From Faucicola sp902506225 (GTDB lineage Bacteria > Pseudomonadota > Gammaproteobacteria > Pseudomonadales > Moraxellaceae): 64,000 nucleotides of DNA. Positions 54,308 through 62,127 of the stretch are shown here, piece after piece. Position 1 is the stretch's first letter. Every line of letters begins with the position of its first letter. The notes under the pieces are model-generated. The model searched no databases, was not told the origin of the DNA, and was given only the letters and a program-made list of their open reading frames with translations. The translations under genes and the position numbers were made by a program. The stretch covers positions 1,674,001 to 1,738,000 of the forward strand of contig LR733345.1 in the NCBI GenBank assembly GCA_902506225.1. Reading direction: 5' to 3'.

Positions 54308-55249
54308 ATGATTTTTAATCAACCTGCCTCGATCTGTTTTAACACAATGCTATGTATTTTCACAGCATTGATAGTAGGTTGTAATTCATCAAATAGCAAT
54401 CAAAACTCAACGACGTCAAATAACCAATCTGCCAAAGAACCTGCCAAAGCTATCTCAAAGAATGCGCCTGTTGCCTCTTCACCTAAAGCGATTGAAAATC
54501 TACGTATAGCCGCTTTTTCCAATCTTCGCATGGTATTGCCTATCTTGGTATCAGATTTTAACCATAATTACCCGAATATAAAGATTCAAATTACCTTTGA
54601 GCCCAATGCTGCGCTGTATGATACGGTCAATGCCAATCCTCAAAGCTTTGATATTTATTTAGCGGGTAATCAGACTTACCCAAAGCAAATGCTTGCCAGT
54701 GTTAAGGGTGTTAAATCATCGCCCTTCACTTATACCCGGGGTCAGCTAGTGCTTTATAGTCATAAATACCCCATGGACATTAGCCCTACAACCACGCTCG
54801 ATCAGTTGATGCTCGACAATAAACCCTTTAGTTTAGCGATAGCCAATCCAAAGAGTTTAGCTTATGGCATGGCAGCAGAAGCCTGGTTGGTGAATCAAAA
54901 TCTTTATAAAAATATCCAGTCTAAGATTGTATATACAAATACTCTAGATGAAACTTTTGCGTTAACGGATAGTGGAAAAGCAGATTTTGGATTTGTAAGT
55001 CTGTCTCAAGTATTGAATAAACCCAATGACAATGCCCTTCAAAATGTGAATACGCTAACCAATAACTATTTAATACTACCTAAAGATAGTTATCCGCCAA
55101 TTCTGCAAGATGGGATAATTTTGAATCACCCTGAAACCAGTCAAATCTTTGTGGATTACCTAAAATCGGCAAAAGCACAAGATGTGTTAACCGATGCGGG
55201 GTTTTTACCGATTTGCACCTCCACCACCATCTTACCGGCTTGCAAATAG
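54308..55249 (+). CDS. ModA-like periplasmic substrate-binding lipoprotein
   Basis: This 313-residue lipoprotein (lipobox IVGC) has a Ser/Asn-rich linker followed by a type 2 periplasmic-binding fold. It resembles molybdate-binding ModA proteins (LRIAAFSNLRMVLPILVSDF, FEPNAALYDTVN, FDIYLAGNQTYPKQM, ADFGFVSLSQ, TSQIFVDYLKSAKAQDVLTDAGF). No permease or ATPase gene is near, so it may serve a transporter encoded elsewhere or have changed ligand. The usual ModA binding residues cannot be confirmed by eye. Confidence 0.78.
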   Translation: MIFNQPASICFNTMLCIFTALIVGCNSSNSNQNSTTSNNQSAKEPAKAISKNAPVASSPKAIENLRIAAFSNLRMVLPILVSDFNHNYPNIKIQITFEPNAALYDTVNANPQSFDIYLAGNQTYPKQMLASVKGVKSSPFTYTRGQLVLYSHKYPMDISPTTTLDQLMLDNKPFSLAIANPKSLAYGMAAEAWLVNQNLYKNIQSKIVYTNTLDETFALTDSGKADFGFVSLSQVLNKPNDNALQNVNTLTNNYLILPKDSYPPILQDGIILNHPETSQIFVDYLKSAKAQDVLTDAGFLPICTSTTILPACK

Positions 55250-55289
55250 GTGATTGGGTTTTAACCATCTGCTACTTACAAGCAGTTAA

Positions 55290-55709
55290 TTAATTTGCAA
55301 TTGCTGATTTTAATTGACTAGCCAATGCTGCTAAGCGTTCATGATCGCCTTGTCGATCTTCATGCAAGCCGAGATGATAGATACTACTTGGAATCAAATG
55401 AACGTGGTAATGAAATACCGATTGTCCTGCCTCTGCATTATTCAACTGCATCTGCACAATACCTTGGCGATTAAATACCTTGCGCTGCGCTGCCATGACT
55501 TTTTGCGCAGTGCTAAAAACTGCCGCAATATAATCTGCTGGCATATCCGACAATTCAACGGCTTCACATTTTGGAATGACTAAAACATGCCCTTCTGCCA
55601 TCGGCATGATATCCATAAAGGCAAGCGTTTTATCATCTTCACAAACTTTATGGCTAGGAATCTCACCACGAAGAATTTTGGCAAAAATATTTTGATTGTC
55701 ATACTGCAT
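55290..55709 (-). CDS. HIT family nucleotide-binding protein
   Basis: This 139-residue protein has the histidine triad HYHVHL (about 109-114), preceded by a beta/alpha domain starting FAKILRGEIPSHKVCEDD, a standard bacterial HIT start. Members hydrolyse or transfer AMP from nucleotide adducts such as Ap4A or AMP-lysine. An AAGGAA site lies eight bases before the ATG. It converges with the ModA-like gene. Confidence 0.92.
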   Translation of the reverse strand: MQYDNQNIFAKILRGEIPSHKVCEDDKTLAFMDIMPMAEGHVLVIPKCEAVELSDMPADYIAAVFSTAQKVMAAQRKVFNRQGIVQMQLNNAEAGQSVFHYHVHLIPSSIYHLGLHEDRQGDHERLAALASQLKSAIAN

Positions 55710-55779
55710 TGATTACATTCCTTTTCTTATTTAAATCAGACTAAAAAACGAGGCTAAGAAATAAGCCCTAGCAATTACG

Positions 55780-57111
55780 CTAAGCAAAAAAATCTAATAT
55801 GGTTTCATTCAAGATAAATTGTCGATCATCACCTAGCATAGTGACATCATAATTATGTACAAAGCTGACTGCTAATGCGCGACTGGGATCACACCAAGCC
55901 ATAGACCCATTATACCCCATATGTCCAAATGCATCAGACACATCATGGAATAGACTAAACACACGATGATAACCGAGTCGCCATGCCATTACCGCTGGCA
56001 TGATTTTGTCAAATTGCTCATTATGAATGGTTGAAAGCGCCTTAAAAACAGTAGAATTGATTAGCGTTTTACCTTGCCAAACACCGCGATTTGCAAGCAT
56101 GGCGTAGACTGTGGCCAACGCTAGCACACTGGCTACACCATTTGCGGCAGGAATTTTTGCCTGTAGCGTGATAGGGTGATAATAATTAAATTGTCTGCTA
56201 CCGATGGGTACCAGTGCCGACTTGTAATCTTCAATATTGATATTAGCAGGTTGAAAATAGAGCGCGTTAATGGCCTGCGTCGTCAAAGGACTGTCCGATT
56301 GAGACAATGTTAACCATGCTGGGTAAAAAGGCAGGGATTGATAAAATTGTAGCGTTGAGTCAGCATCTTGAGTGAGTAAAGGTTTAGCTTGACTCTCTTT
56401 GCCACGTATTTGACCGGCAACCTGTTCGATTATGTCTTTGGGTACCCCAAAGTAGACTTGACCGACCAAATTAAGCGGTTCCAATAAATAATATTCTAGG
56501 GCTTGCTGCAAAGATAATTGCGTTACTTTTTCAATCAGCCCACCCAACACCCAGCCTGATACCAAAGCACTATAAGCCGTGCTGGATTCGATTGATTGAT
56601 TAACAAAATCTTTATTAGCTAAACTACTACCTGAACTATACTTATTAGTTGGACTATTTAATGCCATTTGCTCGACGTTACTGAGCATCAATTGCCAATC
56701 TAGCATGTCTTTGGCATGTTCGGTAACACTGACAATATTAAATAATCCCGACTCGTGCGTTAGCATATCGCGCAAAGTGACACTATCTTTGCCATTTTGG
56801 GCAAACGCTGGCCAATAACTAACAAGGGTTTTATCATATGCTAAAAGATTTTGACTCACTAAAATATGAATCAACGTAACCAGTATGCCCTTGCCTGTCG
56901 AAAAATTCAGCGACAGGGTGGATGGCTGCCAAGGTGTAATTTGCTGGTTAGTTTTATCAATATTTGCGATACCGTGAGCCAATTGAGTGACCGCTTTACC
57001 TTCATGAAAAATGACCAGACTGCAGCCACCTACCTTTTGATTAAGATCAAATTGTGATAACAGTTGTGCTAGGTTTTGATTCAGCGCTTGATAATCCATT
57101 AAATCCTTCAT
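55780..57111 (-). CDS. Beta-lactamase/esterase family serine hydrolase (EstB-like)
   Basis: This 443-residue protein of the class C beta-lactamase/esterase superfamily has the catalytic SxxK as Ser71-Thr-Gly-Lys74 (FSTGKG) and a C-terminal HMGYNGS (the HTG/KTG equivalent). No signal peptide is visible, so it is probably cytoplasmic and an esterase rather than an antibiotic-resistance enzyme. Translation could begin at 57111 or four codons later at 57099, where an AAGGA site lies just upstream. Confidence 0.85.
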   Translation of the reverse strand: MKDLMDYQALNQNLAQLLSQFDLNQKVGGCSLVIFHEGKAVTQLAHGIANIDKTNQQITPWQPSTLSLNFSTGKGILVTLIHILVSQNLLAYDKTLVSYWPAFAQNGKDSVTLRDMLTHESGLFNIVSVTEHAKDMLDWQLMLSNVEQMALNSPTNKYSSGSSLANKDFVNQSIESSTAYSALVSGWVLGGLIEKVTQLSLQQALEYYLLEPLNLVGQVYFGVPKDIIEQVAGQIRGKESQAKPLLTQDADSTLQFYQSLPFYPAWLTLSQSDSPLTTQAINALYFQPANINIEDYKSALVPIGSRQFNYYHPITLQAKIPAANGVASVLALATVYAMLANRGVWQGKTLINSTVFKALSTIHNEQFDKIMPAVMAWRLGYHRVFSLFHDVSDAFGHMGYNGSMAWCDPSRALAVSFVHNYDVTMLGDDRQFILNETILDFFA

Positions 57112-57125
57112 TGCTTCAATAGCAT

Positions 57126-57185
57126 CCTAAAAAACTATTTGCTAAAAACCATTGTGCTAAAAAACACCCTGCTAAAAAAATAGCC
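57126..57185. repeat. Four 15-bp tandem repeats upstream of the serine hydrolase
   Basis: A 15-base unit beginning GCTAAAAA (first copy CCTAAAAA) recurs at 57126, 57141, 57156 and 57171 with diverged last bases. The array begins 15 bases upstream of the hydrolase ATG, in its leader. Confidence 0.82.
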
Positions 57186-57224
57186 GCTTAACATTGAACC
57201 CTTATTGAAATTTTTCTGTCGCTA

Positions 57225-58121
57225 TTATTTAGCCTGAGCTTGGGTGATTTTCCCAATCAAATTGGCTTTTGGTGTAGCGGGATCATACACACCAAAATCC
57301 ACCTGCTCGTCACGATTATCGAATTTTGCGATGAACTCTACTTCAGAGGGCAAAAAAATCGGCAATTTAAACGTTACATCACAGGTAAAGCTCTCTGGCA
57401 AATCACCTAACGCTCCCAAACATTTGGCTTTTGTCCACATACCATGGGCAATGGCTTTTGGAAAACCAAATGCCTTGGCAGATAAAGGATGCAAATGAAT
57501 CAGATTAAAATCCCCAGAGACAAATGCATAGCGACGCCCAATATCTTCAGGAATTTCCCAGAATTCATGCATATCATTGTTATCAAGTGTGGGCTTGGCT
57601 TCTACTTGCGTCGTCGATGATTTTTGAGTCGTTTTTTGACGTTTTTGGCGTGATAAATACGTCGAAGTCCCTTCCCACACCAGCTCATCTTTTTCAAAAA
57701 CTTTAGTGACAAAATCAAATTGCTTACCACGATCATGGTCGCGCAGGTTAGCAAAGCTCACCGCCATTTTAAAAATTGCGCTATCTTTAATGCGCCGATA
57801 TTGGGTAACACTGTTTTGCACATGAATCAAACCGAGCATGGCAAAGGGAAATGGCTCTTTGACCATCATGTTCATCTGTAACGACTGCGACAGCACCGCA
57901 AAATACGTCGGGGGCACGTAACTATTGTTTTCAAAACCACAAATTCTGCGGTAATCGGCTAAGTTATCATGGTCGATTTCAAGCGTATTGACGCTATAAG
58001 TAGCGTTGGGCAGCACCGCATTGGCTGACTTGTCTTGGTCGCCAATGGGTAAAAAACTTTTGATAATATTGGCATAGGTGGTGTGCGGTTTTGGCAAACG
58101 ACTAAAATTTTGGTCTGACAT
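57225..58121 (-). CDS. MaoC-like hot-dog dehydratase (HtdX type)
   Basis: This 298-residue double-hot-dog protein contains the hydratase-2 motif DFNLIHLHPLSAKAFGFPKAIAHGMW, with the catalytic Asp and His, in its C-terminal half. The N-terminal half is a degenerate hot-dog domain. It probably hydrates or dehydrates 3-hydroxyacyl thioesters. The gene order MaoC(-), long FabG(-), thiolase(+) matches mycobacterial htdX-fabG4-fadA2. A terminator separates it from the FabG gene, so the two may be transcribed separately. Confidence 0.87.
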   Translation of the reverse strand: MSDQNFSRLPKPHTTYANIIKSFLPIGDQDKSANAVLPNATYSVNTLEIDHDNLADYRRICGFENNSYVPPTYFAVLSQSLQMNMMVKEPFPFAMLGLIHVQNSVTQYRRIKDSAIFKMAVSFANLRDHDRGKQFDFVTKVFEKDELVWEGTSTYLSRQKRQKTTQKSSTTQVEAKPTLDNNDMHEFWEIPEDIGRRYAFVSGDFNLIHLHPLSAKAFGFPKAIAHGMWTKAKCLGALGDLPESFTCDVTFKLPIFLPSEVEFIAKFDNRDEQVDFGVYDPATPKANLIGKITQAQAK

Positions 58122-58327
58122 ACAGACTGTCCTTACTTTTTTACTTTTTAAGCTTGAGCCAACAAATGGCTATTTGATTAGATAGTGTTCGGGTATATTC
58201 CATTACTTTTCATTACCGTCAGATCTCAAAATCTGAGAACTTAGTTTATTATAATCGAATGTCACAATCTAATTGTTGATTTTTTGCATAAAGCTTAGTT
58301 TAAGTTTGACTTAGAAAAAATAATGAA

Positions 58328-58364
58328 AAAAAATCAGTAGCGATATTTTCGATACTGATTTTTT
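58328..58364 (-). terminator. Rho-independent terminator of the long FabG gene
   Basis: AAAAAATCAGTA (58328-58339) and TACTGATTTTTT (58353-58364) form a 12-bp stem, and the minus strand ends in a U-run. It lies 15 bases after the fabG-like stop codon. Confidence 0.9.
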
Positions 58365-58378
58365 CAGCTCGTCAATAA

Positions 58379-59761
58379 TTACGCACCCAACACACTTTGC
58401 CCACAGACGCGGACAATGTTGCCATTGACGCCGCCCGATGCAGGGCAAGCCAGCCAAGCAATGGTCTCAGCCACATCAACCGGCAAACCGCCTTGGCTCA
58501 TTGAGTTCATTCTGCGACCTGCTTCTCGAATCGCAAAAGGTATGGCAGCGGTCATTTGGGTTTCGATAAACCCTGGCGCTACCGCGTTGATGGTAATACC
58601 GTTGTTTAACGTAGGCGCAGTCGCTTGTACCGCGCCAATCACGCCAGCTTTGCTCATGGCATAATTGGTTTGTCCCAAATTGCCGGCAATACCGCTAATA
58701 GATGATACACATACAATTCTCGCGTTTTCATTGAAACTGTCATGACTGAGCAGATAATCATCAATTTTTTCTTCCGCATTGAGATTGACGTTCATGACGG
58801 CATCCCACATGTTATCATCCATTTTTGCCAAGGTCTTGTCACGCGTTATGCCTGCATTGTGCACAATACCATCTAAGCCGCCACGTTTGGCTGCCGCTGC
58901 GGCTATTTTTTCGCCAGCATCGTCGGCGGTGATATCTAATGTTAAGGTAGAGCCGCCTATCTCACCTGCTACTTTTTGCAAGTCCGATTGCTGTGCAGCC
59001 ACATCCACACAGATGACATGTGCGCCATCACGCGACAATACCTTTGCGATGGCTTCACCAATACCTCGGCTCGCACCAGTCACCACCAGTGTTTTATCTT
59101 TTAAAGGCTTTTGCCAATCAACTGTGACTAGGTTGCCTTCACCCACTCTCACCACTTGTCCTGACACATAAGCAGACCGCGGCGAGGCAAAAAAACGTAA
59201 AGTAGATTCAAGGTTCTGCGCCGCATTTGGGTCTACATAGATAAGCTGGCTTGTGATACCGCGCTTAAATTCTTTACCAACGGATTTGACAAATCCTTCT
59301 AACGCACGCTGGGCTGCTGCCTGTGCAATACTGGTGCATTTTTCAGGTGGCAAACCAATGACGATGACGCGACCTGAGCGCTCAATAGAACGCGCAATTG
59401 GATGGAAGAAGTTGTAAACTTGTTTCAGCTCATGGGTTGTCTTGATACCTGAAGCATCGAAAATAGCCACTTTAAAGTACTGATTCGTGCCAAACTGCTC
59501 GGCGTCAATCTGTGCATTTTGTAAAGCATCACGGGCTGACTCATTGGGGTCTAGATAGACATCCGCTTGCACATTGGCCAATACTTTGGCGATGTCATTT
59601 GCCAAGACAGCGTTTTCACTAGCCCCAAAAATGACACTGCCTGTCACGGGTGCTTGACCGTCTTTATAACGCTCAAGACTAATTGGCATCGGTAGACCCA
59701 AATTTTGGGCAATCTTACGTCCCAGTGGATTTTGAACGAATTCGGAATAATGGTCTGACAT
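58379..59761 (-). CDS. High-molecular-weight 3-oxoacyl-ACP/CoA reductase (FabG4-like)
   Basis: This 460-residue enzyme is about twice the length of FabG. Residues 1-210 form a flavodoxin-like extra domain without catalytic motifs. Residues about 220-460 form the reductase with GASRGIGEA, NAGIT, and the catalytic Ser-Tyr-Lys (SSISGIAGN...YAMSK). Mycobacterial FabG4 has the same build and reduces 3-oxoacyl-CoA with NADH. A strong AGGAG site precedes the start. It is divergent from the thiolase gene. Confidence 0.92.
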   Translation of the reverse strand: MSDHYSEFVQNPLGRKIAQNLGLPMPISLERYKDGQAPVTGSVIFGASENAVLANDIAKVLANVQADVYLDPNESARDALQNAQIDAEQFGTNQYFKVAIFDASGIKTTHELKQVYNFFHPIARSIERSGRVIVIGLPPEKCTSIAQAAAQRALEGFVKSVGKEFKRGITSQLIYVDPNAAQNLESTLRFFASPRSAYVSGQVVRVGEGNLVTVDWQKPLKDKTLVVTGASRGIGEAIAKVLSRDGAHVICVDVAAQQSDLQKVAGEIGGSTLTLDITADDAGEKIAAAAAKRGGLDGIVHNAGITRDKTLAKMDDNMWDAVMNVNLNAEEKIDDYLLSHDSFNENARIVCVSSISGIAGNLGQTNYAMSKAGVIGAVQATAPTLNNGITINAVAPGFIETQMTAAIPFAIREAGRRMNSMSQGGLPVDVAETIAWLACPASGGVNGNIVRVCGQSVLGA

Positions 59762-59853
59762 AAGGACTCCTTTGAATAGTTAGTTTTGCTTAGGCTATTA
59801 GATAAAACTCAATTAAACAGTGAGTTAAACACTCAATTAAACACAGCTGCTAA

Positions 59854-59892
59854 ACATAGATACTGTACATAGATATTGTACATAGATACTGT
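59854..59892. repeat. Three 13-bp tandem repeats
   Basis: ACATAGATACTGT, ACATAGATATTGT and ACATAGATACTGT follow each other without gaps; only one base differs. Confidence 0.92.
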
Positions 59893-60046
59893 GTAAATTT
59901 TATACCAATCAAGTAGCATTGAACAGTCATATCAAATAAAATTTTATTGGTTTTATTGATTTATATAAATTATCGTTATATATATACTTTTAGGCGATAT
60001 TTTTGTCTGCGTTTTATGGTAACATCACTGCAACTTAAAAAGTTTA

Positions 60047-60080
60047 GTTATTTTTAAAAAGTTGTTATTTTTAAAAAGTT
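60047..60080. repeat. 17-bp perfect tandem duplication
   Basis: GTTATTTTTAAAAAGTT occurs twice in direct succession, 55 bases before the thiolase start codon. Confidence 0.9.
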
Positions 60081-60134
60081 ATTTGGTTTAAGCTCATCCA
60101 ATTTTTTTAATTGATTGCTCAAAAGGACTTTTCT

Positions 60135-61448
60135 ATGGACAATTTTCAACACCCCACTCACCAGCCTGCTGGTAAAAAGGTCGCTATTTTAGGTGGCAAC
60201 CGTATTCCGTTCGCCCGCTCGAATGGTCAATATACCAATGTCAGCAACTCTGAAATGTTGACAGCTGCGCTTAACGGCTTGGTGGAACGCTATAACTTAC
60301 AAGATAAACGCTTGGGTGAAGTGGTGGCGGGCGCGGTCATTAAATTAAGCCGTGATATCAATCTCACCCGTGAATGCGTGTTAAGCACGGCGTTGAGTCC
60401 ACAAACACCTGCTTATGACGTATCACAGGCGTGTGGTACGGGACTACAAGCGGCTTTCGCGGTAAGCAATAAAATCGCCTTGGGACTGATTGATTCAGGG
60501 ATTGCAGGCGGTGTGGACACCACTTCTGATGCCCCTTTAGGCATTGGTGATGGGCTGCGTAAAGCGCTGTTAAAACTTAATAATGCCAAAACCAATAAAG
60601 ATCGCTTGCAAGCGTTATTAAGCATTAATCCAAAAGACTTGATTGATGCACCGCAAAATGGTGAACCTCGCACCAAATTATCGATGGGTGAGCACCAAGC
60701 CATCACCGCACTTGAATGGGCAATCACCCGTGAAGCGCAAGATGAGTTTACCTTTAATAGCCATAAAAACTTGGCGCGTGCGTATGATGAGGGATTTTTT
60801 GATGATTTAATCACGCCATTTAAGGGTTTAACACGCGATAACAATCTACGTCCTGATATTTCGTTAGAAAAATTGGCGTCATTAAAACCTGTATTTGGTA
60901 AGAAAAATGCCAACCCAACCATGACAGCTGGCAACTCAACACCGCTGACCGATGGCGCATCTTGTGTGTTATTAGGGACAGATGAGTGGGCTGCAGCGAA
61001 TGGATTAAAACCGCTTGCTTATCTCACCTACCAAGAAACCGCTGCGGTTGATTTTACAGGTAAAAAAGGCGTTAAAGAAGGCTTATTGATGGCACCTGCG
61101 TATGCTGTGCCACGTATGCTGGAACGTGCAGGCTTAACGCTGCAAGACTTTGATTATTATGAAATTCACGAAGCATTTGCCTCACAGGTATTGTCTACGC
61201 TTGCTGCGTGGGAAGACGAAAGTTTTTGTAAAGAGCGCTTAGGTCTTGATAAGCCACTTGGTGCGATTGACCGCAGTAAACTTAACGTAAATGGCTCATC
61301 ACTTGCTGCAGGGCATCCGTTTGCCGCAACCGGTGGCCGCATTCTTGCCAGCACCGCTAAACTGCTGGATCAAAAAGGGTCAGGTCGTGCGCTGATTTCT
61401 ATCTGTGCGGCGGGCGGACAAGGTGTAGTCGCCATTTTAGAAAAATAA
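60135..61448 (+). CDS. Acetyl-CoA C-acyltransferase (thiolase, FadA2/FadI-like)
   Basis: This 437-residue thiolase has the acyl-accepting Cys100 (VSQACGTGLQ), the catalytic His345 (YEIHEAFASQ), the NVNGSSLAAGHPFAATGGR loop and the second Cys in CAAGGQG. It cleaves or condenses 3-oxoacyl-CoA. It is longer than biosynthetic thiolases and resembles FadI/FadA2. The start at 60135 has an AAAGGA site. It is divergent from the FabG4-like gene, with which it should work in fatty-acyl metabolism. Confidence 0.93.
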   Translation: MDNFQHPTHQPAGKKVAILGGNRIPFARSNGQYTNVSNSEMLTAALNGLVERYNLQDKRLGEVVAGAVIKLSRDINLTRECVLSTALSPQTPAYDVSQACGTGLQAAFAVSNKIALGLIDSGIAGGVDTTSDAPLGIGDGLRKALLKLNNAKTNKDRLQALLSINPKDLIDAPQNGEPRTKLSMGEHQAITALEWAITREAQDEFTFNSHKNLARAYDEGFFDDLITPFKGLTRDNNLRPDISLEKLASLKPVFGKKNANPTMTAGNSTPLTDGASCVLLGTDEWAAANGLKPLAYLTYQETAAVDFTGKKGVKEGLLMAPAYAVPRMLERAGLTLQDFDYYEIHEAFASQVLSTLAAWEDESFCKERLGLDKPLGAIDRSKLNVNGSSLAAGHPFAATGGRILASTAKLLDQKGSGRALISICAAGGQGVVAILEK

Positions 61449-61463
61449 TCAACTAGCTAATAT

Positions 61464-61491
61464 TTAAGTACCTATACTTAAGTACTTATAC
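61464..61491. repeat. 14-bp tandem duplication after the thiolase gene
   Basis: TTAAGTACCTATAC and TTAAGTACTTATAC lie in tandem, followed by decayed TAAGTACTTAAGTA copies up to about 61535. Confidence 0.8.
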
Positions 61492-61545
61492 CTAAGTACT
61501 TAAGTATTCAAATAACTAATAAATAAGTACTTAAAAAAATAATGT

Positions 61546-61578
61546 AAAAAAGGCGAGATAATAACCTCGCCTTTTTTT
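61546..61578. terminator. Bidirectional rho-independent terminator
   Basis: AAAAAAGGCGAG / CTCGCCTTTTTT form a 12-bp stem with an 8-base loop. It serves the thiolase gene (+) and the YeaC-like gene (-). Confidence 0.94.
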
Positions 61579-61583
61579 ATCGC

Positions 61584-61874
61584 CTAACTAAATTTAATCG
61601 GTTTTTCGCCATCCTCGTCCTGCGGTTTATTTGGGTAGTGATGATCATGACCGATATCACAGTCTTCTGCCGCTTTTTTGGGTCGATGAATATAGCCAGT
61701 GCGCTCTTCTACGCCCAAAAATTCATGCTCCCACACCATCACCGCTTGCATACAAGTTTGACGCTGTTCTTCCGTCAACTTCCGACCATCTTCCCATTTG
61801 CCAAGCGAAATCGCTTGACGAAATTTTTCAACAATTTCAGGCGTTAACGCTGATAAAATCGCTTGTTTATCCAT
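61584..61874 (-). CDS. YeaC/DUF1315 family protein
   Basis: This 96-residue soluble protein matches the small YeaC family of unknown function. The helical core reads LTPEIVEKFRQAISLGKWEDGRKLTEEQRQTCMQAVMVWE, quoted here in two family blocks: FRQAISLGKWEDG and EEQRQTCMQAVMVWE. EERTGYIHRP follows, then a charged His-rich tail (DIGHDHHYP). No enzymatic motif is visible. It is a single-gene unit with its own terminator. Confidence 0.88.
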   Translation of the reverse strand: MDKQAILSALTPEIVEKFRQAISLGKWEDGRKLTEEQRQTCMQAVMVWEHEFLGVEERTGYIHRPKKAAEDCDIGHDHHYPNKPQDEDGEKPIKFS

Positions 61875-62086
61875 GACCCAATTGTCCTTATACCCTTCAA
61901 TAAATCAGAATAGTTTAAAAAAATTTTGCTAAATAATTAAAAAATTATAGCAAATTAAGCGGATAAAATCTATTTAGCAAGTTGTCTTACAGCCGGTTAG
62001 CTGCCTACAATGATGTGATTACAAATTGGGCAATGTTAATTTGCACACAGATATTATATGCTTTGCTTATCAAAAGTTGTGAAAAC

Positions 62087-62115
62087 TTACCTTATAAAAA
62101 TTTACCTTATAAAAA
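62087..62115. repeat. 15-bp period tandem duplication upstream of the Lnb-like gene
   Basis: TTACCTTATAAAAA occurs at 62087-62100 and 62102-62115, one base apart. The second copy ends 12 bases before the start codon. Confidence 0.85.
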
Positions 62116-62127
62116 AAGAGCACCCCT

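Larger units (their letters stand above)
59762..60134. promoter_or_regulatory. Repeat-rich divergent promoter region (fabG4-like / thiolase)
   Basis: These 373 bases encode no protein. They hold three different short repeat sets: ACTCAATTAAACA twice with 24-base spacing (59807, 59831), a 13-base unit three times in tandem (59854-59892) and a 17-base unit twice in tandem (60047-60080). A regulator binding the first set as an operator is possible, since the copies are about two helical turns apart. Confidence 0.6.

Noticed and set aside
54089..54322. 77-codon minus-strand frame between tRNA-Leu and the ModA-like gene
   Set aside because: It lies in the AT-rich promoter region, overlaps the start of the ModA-like gene, has no ribosome site and has an unnatural residue pattern.
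57126..57185. Possible CRISPR-like array
   Set aside because: The 15-bp units are directly adjacent with no spacers, and there are no cas genes in the window. It is a tandem duplication.
60413..60934. 173-codon minus-strand frame
   Set aside because: It is antisense to the thiolase gene and has no family features.
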